DNA from: Deltaproteobacteria bacterium | Lineage (GTDB): Bacteria > SAR324 > JACQKK01 | Length of the DNA stretch: 52,744 nt | Reading direction: 5' to 3' | NCBI GenBank assembly: GCA_029858505.1 | Contig: JAOUEW010000011.1 | Coordinates: forward strand, 1 to 52,744 | Part shown: positions 24,936 through 35,009 of the stretch, one piece after another | How the letters are laid out: the number at the start of each line of letters is the position of its first letter | Position numbering within the stretch: position 1 is the first letter of the stretch | The notes under the pieces: generated by a model | Told to the model about the DNA's origin: nothing | What the model saw: only the letters and a program-made list of their open reading frames with translations | The model's database searches: none | Translations under genes and position numbers: made by a program

Positions 24936-25748
24936 ATGACCCTCTCCTCCCTCTTTTTATATATGCTGGCTGGGGCTTTGGCTGGCACCTTGGCTGGTTT
25001 AATGGGCCTGGGAGGGGGTTTGTTGTATGTTCCCCTGCTGGTGTGGAACCTGGAACAATTGGGGGTGGAATCCGCCCGGGTTCCGTTCATGGCGGTGTCG
25101 ACCAGCTTGGCGGTGATTGTGTTGTCTCTGCCCAATTCATTGGCGGGCCACTGGAAAAATGGGAACATCCTGCCCCGATTGATCCCCCCCCTGCTGTTGG
25201 GGGGCGTGGCCGGGGCCGCCCTGGCCTCTTTGTGGCTGGCCGGGGTAGAAGCCCGCCCCTTCAAATTGTATCTGGGGGTGTTTCAATGGTTGGTGGCTTG
25301 GCGGATGCTGGCCACCCTGAAAGAATCTCCCCCATCCCGCCCCATGGCCGGTTTTACCTCCCTGATGATGATCGGGTTCGTGTCTGGAGCCAGTTCTGCG
25401 TTCTTTGGGGTGGGGGGCGGGGTTATCGCGGTGGCGTTGATGCATTTCGCCGCCAGGGTGCCCCTCAAGGCCAGCGTGGCCACATCCTCTGTGTACATGA
25501 TGGGGGCCACCACCGCGGCGTTGGGGTCTTACCTGCTGCAATCCCAAACCATGGGGGGCTTCCCTCCCCACAGTTGGGGTGGCGTGTACCTGCCCGCCCT
25601 GATAGCCCTATGGCCCACGGCGTTTTTGTTTAACCGGCTGGGGGCCCAGTTGGCCCACCGGGTGCCCGTATCCCAATTGAAGCAGGCCATTGCCGGGCTG
25701 CTGGTCGTGGTGGGGGCGTGGGGCATCTGGCATGGAATCCAAGTGTAA
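24936..25748 (+). CDS. TauE/SafE (TSUP) family permease
   Basis: A 270-residue inner-membrane transporter with about eight hydrophobic helices. The first repeat opens LAGLMGLGGGLLYVPLLV and the second SGASSAFFGVGGGVIAVALM, the duplicated GxGGG signature of the sulfite exporter/TSUP family. Family members move sulfite, sulfonates or other sulfur-containing anions; the substrate cannot be told here. It is 83 bp downstream of the bluB-cobT fusion on the same strand and may be read through from it. Length is normal. Confidence 0.88.
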   Translation: MTLSSLFLYMLAGALAGTLAGLMGLGGGLLYVPLLVWNLEQLGVESARVPFMAVSTSLAVIVLSLPNSLAGHWKNGNILPRLIPPLLLGGVAGAALASLWLAGVEARPFKLYLGVFQWLVAWRMLATLKESPPSRPMAGFTSLMMIGFVSGASSAFFGVGGGVIAVALMHFAARVPLKASVATSSVYMMGATTAALGSYLLQSQTMGGFPPHSWGGVYLPALIALWPTAFLFNRLGAQLAHRVPVSQLKQAIAGLLVVVGAWGIWHGIQV

Positions 25749-25836
25749 ATTCCTACCCAAACCTCTACATAGCCCCTGTTTTCCCATCTCCCAGGCCATG
25801 CGCCAAGGTAGTTGGCTGCCCTCCCCCTATCATTTT

Positions 25837-26490
<654 letters not shown>

Positions 26491-26545
26491 GCACACGCTG
26501 CCCGACCCCCTGAACCCCCAATCACCCTTCTTTGAGGAATCCAAC

Positions 26546-27889
26546 ATGACAATGAAAAAACCACCCACTCGTTTGGGGCGCCGATGGATGACCCCGGCGG
26601 GTATTACACTGGCGGCCATCTTGGCTCTAACCGTTCAGCCCCTGCAAGCCTTGGCTCAAGGAGCATCCCCGGCGGTGATTGATAAAGCCGACACGGCCTG
26701 GATGATGGTGTCCTCGGCCTTGGTGCTGCTGATGGTTCCCGGCTTGGCGCTGTTTTACGGCGGCATGGTCCGCCACCAAAACGTCCTCTCCACCCTGATG
26801 CACTCCTTCGTGGCCATGGGAATCATCATGATTCAATGGATGGTGTTGGGGTATTCTCTGGCTTTTGGCCAAGACATCGGCGGTTTCGTGGGAGGCTTCA
26901 ATTTTTTCATGCTGAACAACGTTGGCCTGGAACCCAAGGGAACCATTCCTCACTTGGTGTTTATGGTGTTCCAGGGCATGTTCGCCATCATCACCCCGGC
27001 GTTGATTTCTGGGGCCGTGGCGGAGCGGATGAAGTTCTCCACGTATGTGGTGTTCATCACCCTCTGGTCCACCCTGGTGTATGACCCCATTGCCCACTGG
27101 GTTTGGGGAGAGGGCGGCTGGCTGTTGAAGATGGGCGCTTTGGACTTTGCGGGCGGAACGGTGGTGCACCTGAACAGCGGAGTCGCCGCCCTGGTGGCGG
27201 CCCTGATGATTGGTCCCAGGTTGGCGTACCGCAAGGAACGCATTTACCCCAACAATCTGGTGTTAACCTTGCTGGGTGCCGGGCTGCTGTGGTTTGGTTG
27301 GTTTGGTTTCAACGCGGGCAGCGCCCTGGCATCGGGTGAATTGGCCGCCCTGGCTTTTGTCACCACCATGATCGCCACCTCGGCGGCCATGATGAGCTGG
27401 CTGGCCGTCGAATGGCTGTTTCATGGCAAGCCCAGCATGTTGGGCGCGGCTTCTGGCGCCGTGGCGGGGCTGGTGGTCATTACTCCAGCCGCCGGGTTTG
27501 TGTCTCCCACCGGGGCCCTGATGATGGGGCTGATTGGCGGAAGTGTGTGCTACGGGGGGGTGTTGCTGAAAAACAAAGGCCGCTATGATGACTCCCTGGA
27601 CGTGTTTGGCGTGCATGGCATCGGGGGGCTGACTGGCGCCTTGCTCACCGGTGTGTTCGCCACCACCCTGTTCAACAAAGCGGGCGTTCCCGGCCTGCTG
27701 GATGGCAACACGGCCATCATGGGAGTGCAGGCCATGGGCGCCCTGGCGGCGGCGGCTTACTCCATGGTCATGACCGCGGTGATTTTGCTGGCCCTGAAAT
27801 TCACCATGGGCTTGCGGGTGGAAGAGGAAGAAGAGCGCATGGGCCTGGACACCAGCCAGCACGGCGAGCGGGCCTATAACATTCCCTAA
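26546..27889 (+). CDS. amtB: Ammonium transporter (first copy)
   Basis: A 447-residue trimeric membrane channel. An N-terminal signal peptide ends around QALAQGA. Eleven membrane helices follow, starting DTAWMMVSSALVLLMVPGLALFYGG. The twin pore histidines are in GGTVVHLNSGVAALVAA and FGVHGIGGLTGALLTG. The start is ATG 26546, preceded by TTTGAGGAATCC; the longer open frame runs antisense-like through glnB and is not used. P-II binds and blocks AmtB at high nitrogen, consistent with glnB being the upstream partner. A strong terminator follows. Confidence 0.95.
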   Translation: MTMKKPPTRLGRRWMTPAGITLAAILALTVQPLQALAQGASPAVIDKADTAWMMVSSALVLLMVPGLALFYGGMVRHQNVLSTLMHSFVAMGIIMIQWMVLGYSLAFGQDIGGFVGGFNFFMLNNVGLEPKGTIPHLVFMVFQGMFAIITPALISGAVAERMKFSTYVVFITLWSTLVYDPIAHWVWGEGGWLLKMGALDFAGGTVVHLNSGVAALVAALMIGPRLAYRKERIYPNNLVLTLLGAGLLWFGWFGFNAGSALASGELAALAFVTTMIATSAAMMSWLAVEWLFHGKPSMLGAASGAVAGLVVITPAAGFVSPTGALMMGLIGGSVCYGGVLLKNKGRYDDSLDVFGVHGIGGLTGALLTGVFATTLFNKAGVPGLLDGNTAIMGVQAMGALAAAAYSMVMTAVILLALKFTMGLRVEEEEERMGLDTSQHGERAYNIP

Positions 27890-27912
27890 CGGTTCCCTCC
27901 TTTTGAGTTCAC

Positions 27913-27941
27913 CCCCCGGCCGCGGCCGGGGGTTTTTTTTT
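27913..27941 (+). terminator. Intrinsic terminator after amtB copy 1
   Basis: An extremely G/C-rich stem CCCCCGGC / GCCGGGGG with loop CGCG is followed by nine T. It separates the glnB-amtB unit from the second ammonium transporter. Confidence 0.9.
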
Positions 27942-28055
27942 GTTTAAAATTTGGTACTCTTTTTCTCTGGTGTTCTCTTTACGCAGCCTGGGAACGGGTT
28001 GTGCGTGCTCTCTCCCCCAAACTTTCTTACAGTTTCATTTCTCTGGGAGAGAACC

Positions 28056-29411
28056 GTGCCGCGAACCAAGTCTCGTTTTTTAATCCCCCACAAATTCTTC
28101 TTGGCCATTTTGGGGCTAACCGCCGGGGCTCTCCCCGTGTGGGCCCAGGAACTGCCCCCCCAATCCCCTCCCGCACCCACCCTGAACGCCGCCGATACCG
28201 CTTGGTTGTTGACCGCCACCACCCTGGTGTTGTTCATGACCCTGCCTGGGCTGGCCTTGTTTTACGGTGGACTGGTGAGGAAAAAAAACGTGCTGTCGGT
28301 CATCATTCAGTGTTTGGCCATTTCAGCTTTGGCCACGGTGCTATGGCTGGTCGCAGGTTATAGTCTGGCCTTTACCGATGGCGGGGCGGCCAACCCATTC
28401 ATCGGGGGGTTCTCTCGCCTTCTGTTCGCTGGCATGGGGAAACTCTCCCTAACGGGCACTGTGCCCGAAAGCTTGTTCGCTTCGTTCCAAATGACCTTTG
28501 CCATCATCACTCCCGCTCTCATTACCGGGGCCTACGCCGAGCGGATGCGCTTTCCCGCCGTGCTGTGGTTTTCGTGCCTATGGCTGATGGTGGTGTATGT
28601 GCCAGTGGCCCATTGGGTGTGGGGCGGCGGCTGGTTGAACAAGCTGGGTTTGATGGACTTCGCCGGAGGGGTGGTGGTTCATATCACCGCCGGAGTGGCC
28701 TCGCTGGTGGCGGCCCTGATGCTGGGCAAGCGGCGGGGGTTCCCCAAAACCGTGATGGCCCCCCATAACCTGACCCTGGTGGCGGCGGGGGGCGGCATGT
28801 TGTGGGTGGGTTGGTTCGGCTTTAACGGGGGCAGCGCCCTGGCCGCCGACGGCTCGGCCTCCATGGCCTTGCTGGCCACCCATATTTCCGCCGCGGCGGG
28901 GGCCGCCACCTGGATGTTCTACGAATGGCGGCGGTTTGGCATGCCCACGGCCCTGGGTACCCTCACTGGGATGGTGGCGGGGCTGGGCACTATCACGCCA
29001 GCCTCGGGGTTCGTGGGCCCCGGGGGCGCCCTGATCATTGGAGGTCTGGCGGGCGTGGTGTGCTTTCATGCCGTGCAAATCGTTAAACGCACCCTGCATA
29101 TTGATGACGCTCTGGACGTGTTCCCTGTTCACGGTGTGGGGGGAATCATGGGAACCATGCTGACGGGGGTGTTTGCCTCCACCAGCCTGGGGGTGTTTGC
29201 CGGGCAGGGCTTTACCATGGGCACACACACCATGGCAGAACAACTGGCCGTGCAAGCCCTGGGGGTGGTCTCCGTGGCAGCCTACACCGCCGCTGCCACC
29301 TGGGGCATTTTGTGGGCGGTAGGAAAAATCACCCCCCTGCGGGTGCCCCCTGAAATGGAAACCGACGGGTTAGACTTGGGCAGCCATGAAGAACAGGGCT
29401 ACAACCTATAA
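28056..29411 (+). CDS. amtB: Ammonium transporter (second copy)
   Basis: A 451-residue paralogue of the preceding transporter. It has a signal peptide (FFLAILGLTAGALPVWAQ), DTAWLLTATTLVLFMTLPGLALFYGG, and the pore histidines in GGVVVHITAGVASLVAALM and FPVHGVGGIMGTMLTG. GTG 28056 is chosen because GGGAGAG lies a few nt upstream; the longer frame adds an unrelated 35 residues overlapping the leader. The two copies are clearly diverged, so this is an old duplication. The intervening terminator implies separate expression from the P-II-linked copy. Confidence 0.93.
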   Translation: MPRTKSRFLIPHKFFLAILGLTAGALPVWAQELPPQSPPAPTLNAADTAWLLTATTLVLFMTLPGLALFYGGLVRKKNVLSVIIQCLAISALATVLWLVAGYSLAFTDGGAANPFIGGFSRLLFAGMGKLSLTGTVPESLFASFQMTFAIITPALITGAYAERMRFPAVLWFSCLWLMVVYVPVAHWVWGGGWLNKLGLMDFAGGVVVHITAGVASLVAALMLGKRRGFPKTVMAPHNLTLVAAGGGMLWVGWFGFNGGSALAADGSASMALLATHISAAAGAATWMFYEWRRFGMPTALGTLTGMVAGLGTITPASGFVGPGGALIIGGLAGVVCFHAVQIVKRTLHIDDALDVFPVHGVGGIMGTMLTGVFASTSLGVFAGQGFTMGTHTMAEQLAVQALGVVSVAAYTAAATWGILWAVGKITPLRVPPEMETDGLDLGSHEEQGYNL

Positions 29412-29448
29412 CGTTCACCTTCTTACAATCCCACTGGTTTCCCAAATC

Positions 29449-29487
29449 AACAGGGCCTGGATGAAGACACCAGGCCCTGTTTTATTT
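29449..29487 (+). terminator. Intrinsic terminator after amtB copy 2
   Basis: A perfect 12-bp stem AACAGGGCCTGG / CCAGGCCCTGTT with a 9-nt loop is followed by TTATTTA. Confidence 0.92.
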
Positions 29488-29725
29488 ACATCCCATGATT
29501 CAGACCCCCCATCTAGGTCTCAGCCAGCAATAATTTTTGTCCATCGGAGAGCCATCATAAAATGGATTCTTATTTGGCAAAGCCCCTGAAATTCAGTTAC
29601 AGTACACAACACGCCATGACTCTATTGTTTTCACTTATATATTTCGTTAGGTATCATGTTTTAGGTTTGCTTGCCGATACTCATTTATCCTAGCCTACGC
29701 CATCCACACCCACACCAAAGGAACC
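29488..29725. other. A/T-rich upstream region of the sensory cluster
   Basis: About 240 bp, clearly A/T-richer than the flanking genes, holding the presumed promoter for the chemotaxis-like operon. No gene and no clear -35/-10 pair are seen. Confidence 0.4.
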
Positions 29726-30868
29726 ATGCGGATTTTTGTGGTCGACGACGACCCCATGGGATTGAAAGCCATCTCCCTGTTTCTTTCCAAATCTGGCCAC
29801 GATGTGGAGAGCTTCTCCAACGGAATGGACCTGCTTACAAAGTTGGAAAGCAGCCCCCTGCCAGACTTGGTGCTGTCGGATGTGTACATGCCCCGCATGG
29901 ACGGCCTGGAATTGTTAAAGCGGGTGAGGGATAAGTTTCGAGATTTACCGGTGGTCATCATGACCTCCTCCCGGGAATTGGACGTGACCGTGAAAGCCCT
30001 GAATTTGGGGGCGTTTGCCTATCTTTTAAAGCCCCTGGTGATGGAAGAAGTGGGCTGGATGGTGTTAAGGGTGTCCGAGAACAACCGCCTGCGCCAGGAG
30101 CTGGCCCAAGAACAAGAGCGGATGGTTCACTCCCAACGGCTGGCAGAACTGGGGGTGCTGTCGGCGGGCATTGCCCACGAAATCAACAATCCCAACACCT
30201 TTATTCGGGGGAACCTGGACCTGCTGGCCAAAATGTGGGAAAAAATCACCCCCAAGCTAGAAAACAATCACGGGCAAAACGATCCGGGCGTGGATTTGGT
30301 GCGGAAGGAGTTTCCGCTCATATTAAAAGGAATGATCGAAGGCTCGGATCGAATATCCCAGATTGTCCATTCCCTTTCCACCTATACCCGCCACGAAAGC
30401 GAACCCAAGACCAACGAAACCTCCAGCATTGAAAACGTGATGGCGGAGACTTTTTCATTGTTGGCCAGAAAAGTGGATGGAATTCAAACCACTGTGGCGG
30501 GGATAGAGCCCACCATGAGGATACGGCTTCCAGAGGTAAAACTCTTGCAGGTGCTGGTCAACCTGCTGTCTAATGCCCTAGATGCCCTGGCAGGCCGCCC
30601 GGAGCCAATTGTTACCATTCAAGTCAAACGGGAAGGAGCCTCCTTTCTTTCCATTTCCGTTACAGACAATGGGCCGGGATTTTCTCCGCAATCTATGTCA
30701 AAATTGGGAACCCCCTTTTACACCACCAAGGGACCGGGGGAAGGAACCGGGCTGGGGTTGTATATCACCCATCAAATTGTGACCCGGTGCGGAGGGAAAT
30801 TGGTCTTCACCCAGCGAGAAGGTGGAGGGGCCGTGGCCACCGCCACGCTTCCGGCGGTTGAATCATAA
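29726..30868 (+). CDS. Receiver-histidine kinase protein
   Basis: A 380-residue soluble protein with reversed hybrid order. REC at residues 1-120: acidic D7-D9, phospho-acceptor Asp in LVLSDVYMPRMDG, Lys in LLKPL. A short coiled segment (NNRLRQELAQEQERMVHSQR) leads to HisKA with the phospho-acceptor His in LSAGIAHEINNPNTF. HATPase_c has LVNLLSNALDAL, VTDNGPGF and GTGLGLYITHQI. The N-terminal receiver suggests it is controlled by another kinase and then signals to the following response regulator. First gene of a run of five same-strand signalling genes; 15 bp to the next. Confidence 0.92.
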   Translation: MRIFVVDDDPMGLKAISLFLSKSGHDVESFSNGMDLLTKLESSPLPDLVLSDVYMPRMDGLELLKRVRDKFRDLPVVIMTSSRELDVTVKALNLGAFAYLLKPLVMEEVGWMVLRVSENNRLRQELAQEQERMVHSQRLAELGVLSAGIAHEINNPNTFIRGNLDLLAKMWEKITPKLENNHGQNDPGVDLVRKEFPLILKGMIEGSDRISQIVHSLSTYTRHESEPKTNETSSIENVMAETFSLLARKVDGIQTTVAGIEPTMRIRLPEVKLLQVLVNLLSNALDALAGRPEPIVTIQVKREGASFLSISVTDNGPGFSPQSMSKLGTPFYTTKGPGEGTGLGLYITHQIVTRCGGKLVFTQREGGGAVATATLPAVES

Positions 30869-30883
30869 AAAGGAGAATTCCTC

Positions 30884-31273
30884 GTGAAAATTCTACTGGT
30901 AGATGACGAAGTTGAAATTTTAAACATGCTCAAACGGCACCTTGAGTTGGAGGGGTTCCAGGTAGATACCGTCACCGACCCGCTGAAGGCGTTGGATTTG
31001 ATGCATCAAAACCTTTATAATCTGGTTCTTACCGACATCCGAATGCCCTCCATGCTGGGCACCGAGTTGATTCCTCAATTGAAGGAAATCAACCCCCTGG
31101 TCAACGTGGTGATCATGACCGGTTTTTCCAGCATGAGCTATATTGTGGAATGCATTGGGGAAGGGGCCGTGGATTACTTCACCAAGCCTTTTACCCACAT
31201 GGAAAACCTGATGGAAACCCTCCGTCACCTGCGCCAAAAAATCGCACGGTGGCAGGAATCCATGAAACGTTGA
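30884..31273 (+). CDS. Single-domain response regulator
   Basis: A 129-residue REC-only protein. It shows the acidic pair DDEVEI, phospho-acceptor Asp in LVLTDIRMPSMLG, the switch Thr in VVIMTGFSS, and Lys in YFTKPFT. There is no output domain, so it likely acts by protein contact or as a phosphotransfer node between the upstream kinase and the CheA-like protein. The start is GTG 30884 with AAGGAG 8 nt upstream. 15 bp after the REC-kinase and 13 bp before the CheA-like gene. Confidence 0.92.
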   Translation: MKILLVDDEVEILNMLKRHLELEGFQVDTVTDPLKALDLMHQNLYNLVLTDIRMPSMLGTELIPQLKEINPLVNVVIMTGFSSMSYIVECIGEGAVDYFTKPFTHMENLMETLRHLRQKIARWQESMKR

Positions 31274-31286
31274 TCCCCAAGGGCCC

Positions 31287-34200
31287 ATGAACGGAGTCAC
31301 CATCCAGGAAATTCTTCAACGGGTGGCCGCGGAAGCGGCCCTGGTGAAGGAAGGCGATTTGAAGGCCATTGGCCGCATGGTGGCGTTAATTGAAGAAGGC
31401 GGGGGAACCCAGGGACGGTTTTCACCGTTGTTTGAAATACTGGGCCGTTTGGTGATGGCCGATGGTGAAGACGCTTTTCAGCCCCCCTATCAACAGTTGT
31501 TGGCTGAAATTGCCCGCTTGCAGGCGGCGGAAACCGATGCAAGTTCCTTCATGGATGAATCTGTCACCCCCACACCGGAACCCATCCTTGCCGCCCCGGT
31601 GGAGGCCCCCCAGACCAAGTTCACCCCACCGGAAAGCATATCGGCGGGGAATCTCCAAGACACCGCCCCGGAGGGCTCCATGGATTTTGACAGGGATCTC
31701 CTGCTGGAATTCGCCGATGAGGCCATCGGCCACCTGCAATCCATTGAGCTGGATTTGCTGGCCCTGGAGAGCGACCCCGACAGCCGCGCCATCGTGGACC
31801 GCATCTTCCGGCCCTTTCATACCATCAAGGGGGTGGCGGGGTTCTTATCACTGAAGCCCATTCACCAAGTTTGCCATAACCTGGAAAACATGATGGACGA
31901 TGCCCGGAAGGGGCAGCTGCATATTTCCGGAACCGTGGCCGATGTGGTGCTGGAGGGGGTCGATCTCATTAAGCAGATGATTCTGCCGCTGCAAGAAACA
32001 GATAACCCTGAAAAGGAACTGTCTCGGTTTCAAGGCACCGCCGAGACCTTTGTGAACAAGGTCATTCAAGTTCACCAAGGGGCCCGCCACGCCCCAGGAG
32101 AGTCCCCCACGGTCTCCACTGAAACAGCTACCGTGTCGGCTCCAGCCGTTCCTCCACCCGCTCCCGCGCGGGCAGAAGCTCCCAGTAACCCGTTACCGAA
32201 AGACTCAGCTCCGTCCAACCCGGCACCCAGCCATCCCGCGCCCAATGCCTCAGTGCCCAAGGCCGTGGCCCCTGTTCCCGCGCCATCCATGGCCCCGCCA
32301 CCGGCCCGCCAGGCTGGTTTGGAAGAAGACGCCATGCCTTCCTCGGGCAGTTCAGAAACCATTCGGGTGAAAACCAATTTGCTGAACCAATTGATGGACC
32401 TGGCAGGAGAGTTGGTGCTGGGCCGGAACCAATTGATGCAAAAAGTCTCGGCCCTGGGGGCCGATGGCCACTCCCTGTCTTCCGTGGTGCAACACCTGGA
32501 CCGAGTGACCAGCGAGATGCAAGAGGCCGTGATGCAAACACGGATGCAGCCCATCGGCGGGCTGTTTTCACGTTATCACCGGGTGGTGCGGGACCTGGCC
32601 CGCAACCTGGGCAAAGACATTCACCTGAACGTCAGCGGCGAAGGGGTAGAACTGGATAAATCCCTCATCGAAGCCATGATGGACCCCCTGACACACCTGA
32701 TTCGCAACGCTTCTGACCATGGGGTGGAAGCCCCGTCTGTTCGCACCGCCGCCGGCAAACCCGCCCAGGGCACCATTACCCTGGCGGCCTATCAAGAAGG
32801 CGGCAAGGTGCGGGTGAAAGTGGCCGATGACGGCGGGGGAATCAACGCCGAACGCGTGCGCCAAAAAGCCGTGGAAAAAGGCCTGATCACCCCCGAGCAG
32901 GCCCACCGCATGAGCGAAAAAGAAATTTTCCACCTGATCTTCGAACCAGGGTTTTCCACCGCCGACCAGGTGACCGGGGTTTCTGGCCGGGGCGTGGGCA
33001 TGGACGTGGTGCGGATGAACGTGGAAAAAATCGGCGGGGTGATCGAGGTATTGAGCCAACCCGGCCAGGGAACCACCTTCCACCTGGACCTTCCCCTGAC
33101 CCTGGCCATTGTGCCCGCCCTCATTGTGATGACCAGCGGCGAGCGCTTCGCCATTCCCCAGATCAACCTGCTGGAATTGGTGCATTTGGAGGGCGAGGAA
33201 GCCGTGGATTCGATCATGCGGGTGCGGGATTCTGAAGTGTTCCGCCTGCGGGGGGCCATGCTGCCGCTGCTTCGTTTGGGAAACGCCCTGGGCTTAAACA
33301 AACATTCCATCAGCGGCGAAAGCACATCGGTGTACATCGTGGTGCTGGCGGCGGGGAAAACCCAGTTTGGCCTGATGGTGGACGCCATCTATGACACCGA
33401 AGAAATTGTGGTCAAACCCCTGGGCAATTTGCTGACCCACCTGAACGTGTTCGCCGGGGCCACCCTGATGGGAGACGGCCGGCCGGCCTTAATTTTGGAC
33501 GTGGCGGGCCTTGCCCGTGGGGCCGACATGATCATGGAAGACGACCAGCACATGACCACCCAAGAATCGAGAGAAAACCAGCGCGCCGAAACCATGGACG
33601 AACAAGCGGTGCTGCTGTTCAACGTGCATCCCGACGAGCGATTCGCCGTGCCTCTGCCCCTGGTCAGCCGCCTGGAAGAAGTTCACATGTCCAGCATCCG
33701 CAGCGCCATCAAAGGCAAGGTCATGGAATACCGCGGGAAACTACTGCCCCTGGTCTTTTTGGAAGACATGGTTCCCATCCAAAAACCCCTGGCCAACAGG
33801 GAAACCGCCATGGTGCTGGTGTTTGAAATCGAGCGGAACGTGGGATTGGTGGTCACCCGAATTATTGACTCCATCGAAATGGCCGTTCAGTTGGACAGCA
33901 AGTCGTTAACCATGCAGGGCTTCAATGGCATTGCCTTGGTGCAGGGGCACCCCACCGCCTTTGTGGATATTTACCAAGTGGTAGAAATGGCCTACCCCGA
34001 TTGGTTCAAGCAAGACAAAGACGCCCGGCGGGCAAAACTGGCCCCCCAAAACCGGACCATCCTGCTGGCCGAGGATTCCAGCTTTTACCGAACCGTGGAG
34101 CGAAACTACCTGACCCAGGAGGGCTTCCGGGTGATTGACGTGGAAAATGGCCGCTTGGCCCTGGATTACCTGCTCAACAATCAAGGGCAGATTGACTGCT

Positions 34201-34427
34201 TGGTCACCGACATTGAAATGCCCCACATGGACGGCTTTGAACTGACGCGCCGGGTACGGGCCTCTCAAGAACTGGCCGGAATACCCATCATCGCCCTCAC
34301 CTCGCTGGCCCAAGAGGAAGACAAGCAACGGGGGCTGGAGGCCGGGGTCAATGCCTACTTGGTGAAGCTCCACCGGGAGGAACTATTAAGAGAAGTCAAT
34401 CGTTTACTGGTCCATCGGGGATCCTAG
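31287..34427 (+). CDS. CheA-type hybrid histidine kinase (Hpt, kinase core, two CheW-like domains, receiver)
   Basis: A 1046-residue cytoplasmic chemotaxis-type kinase. A Pro/Ala-rich N-terminus is followed by an Hpt domain with phospho-His H178 in FRPFHTIKGVAGFL, a second Pro/Ala linker (about 270-350), the CheA dimerisation helix (VKTNLLNQLMDLAGELVLGR), and HATPase with HLIRNASDHGVE, VADDGGGI and VSGRGVGMDVV. A CheW-like domain (LVHLEGEEAVDSI region) and a second CheW-like domain (FNVHPDERFAVPLPLVSRLE) come next, then a C-terminal REC with Asp in CLVTDIEMPHMDG and Lys in YLVKLH. The KP pair is KL here. It resembles CheA of alternative (Tfp/ACF) pathways rather than classical flagellar CheA. 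Confidence 0.92.
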   Translation: MNGVTIQEILQRVAAEAALVKEGDLKAIGRMVALIEEGGGTQGRFSPLFEILGRLVMADGEDAFQPPYQQLLAEIARLQAAETDASSFMDESVTPTPEPILAAPVEAPQTKFTPPESISAGNLQDTAPEGSMDFDRDLLLEFADEAIGHLQSIELDLLALESDPDSRAIVDRIFRPFHTIKGVAGFLSLKPIHQVCHNLENMMDDARKGQLHISGTVADVVLEGVDLIKQMILPLQETDNPEKELSRFQGTAETFVNKVIQVHQGARHAPGESPTVSTETATVSAPAVPPPAPARAEAPSNPLPKDSAPSNPAPSHPAPNASVPKAVAPVPAPSMAPPPARQAGLEEDAMPSSGSSETIRVKTNLLNQLMDLAGELVLGRNQLMQKVSALGADGHSLSSVVQHLDRVTSEMQEAVMQTRMQPIGGLFSRYHRVVRDLARNLGKDIHLNVSGEGVELDKSLIEAMMDPLTHLIRNASDHGVEAPSVRTAAGKPAQGTITLAAYQEGGKVRVKVADDGGGINAERVRQKAVEKGLITPEQAHRMSEKEIFHLIFEPGFSTADQVTGVSGRGVGMDVVRMNVEKIGGVIEVLSQPGQGTTFHLDLPLTLAIVPALIVMTSGERFAIPQINLLELVHLEGEEAVDSIMRVRDSEVFRLRGAMLPLLRLGNALGLNKHSISGESTSVYIVVLAAGKTQFGLMVDAIYDTEEIVVKPLGNLLTHLNVFAGATLMGDGRPALILDVAGLARGADMIMEDDQHMTTQESRENQRAETMDEQAVLLFNVHPDERFAVPLPLVSRLEEVHMSSIRSAIKGKVMEYRGKLLPLVFLEDMVPIQKPLANRETAMVLVFEIERNVGLVVTRIIDSIEMAVQLDSKSLTMQGFNGIALVQGHPTAFVDIYQVVEMAYPDWFKQDKDARRAKLAPQNRTILLAEDSSFYRTVERNYLTQEGFRVIDVENGRLALDYLLNNQGQIDCLVTDIEMPHMDGFELTRRVRASQELAGIPIIALTSLAQEEDKQRGLEAGVNAYLVKLHREELLREVNRLLVHRGS

Positions 34428-34485
34428 AACCCTTGGGCCGACTGGCTTCACCTAAACGAATCATCCAACCCTACGGAACGGGCCC

Positions 34486-34971
34486 ATGACCAAGGAAGTC
34501 GTCAACGAGAACGAATCGTTCACCCAGCGGGAAATCCGCAAGGGGGCGAAAGCATTGCAATTCGCCACGTTCTACCTAGACAAAGAACTGTTCGGCATCA
34601 ACATTCTTCAGGTGCAAGAAATCTTGATGCACCAGCGGGTGACCCCGGTACCCCTGGCCGATGCCTTCGTGCTGGGCCTGATCAGCATCCGCGGGCAAAT
34701 TGTCACGGCGGTGGACCTGCGCCGCAGGATTGGCATTGCCACCCAGCGCGCCGCCACCAAGGCCTATCACATTGTGGTGAAAAGCCAAGACGCCGTGGCC
34801 AGCCTGGAAGTGGACCGGATTGGAGAAGTGATGGCCATTTCGGCCAAAGACCTAGAGCCACCGCCAGACACTTTAAAAGGCATTGATCCGCGTTTTTTGG
34901 AGGGGATGTACCCGTTGAAGCACGAAATTCTGGCCGTGTTGAACATTGACCAGATCCTGGCGGCCAATTGA
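34486..34971 (+). CDS. cheW: CheW-type coupling protein
   Basis: A 161-residue adaptor linking chemoreceptors to CheA. The CheW beta-barrel motifs are visible: QFATFYLDKELFGINILQVQ, VPLADAFVLGLISIRGQIV and DLRRRIGI, followed by VVKSQDAVASLEVDRIGEVM and ILAVLNIDQIL. Length is typical. It lies 58 bp after the CheA-like gene and 38 bp before the receptor start, completing a signalling array set (receptor, CheW, CheA). Confidence 0.92.
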   Translation: MTKEVVNENESFTQREIRKGAKALQFATFYLDKELFGINILQVQEILMHQRVTPVPLADAFVLGLISIRGQIVTAVDLRRRIGIATQRAATKAYHIVVKSQDAVASLEVDRIGEVMAISAKDLEPPPDTLKGIDPRFLEGMYPLKHEILAVLNIDQILAAN

Positions 34972-35009
34972 CGGACGCCCCCCCAATCAGCGAAAAGAAG
35001 GAGAACGCC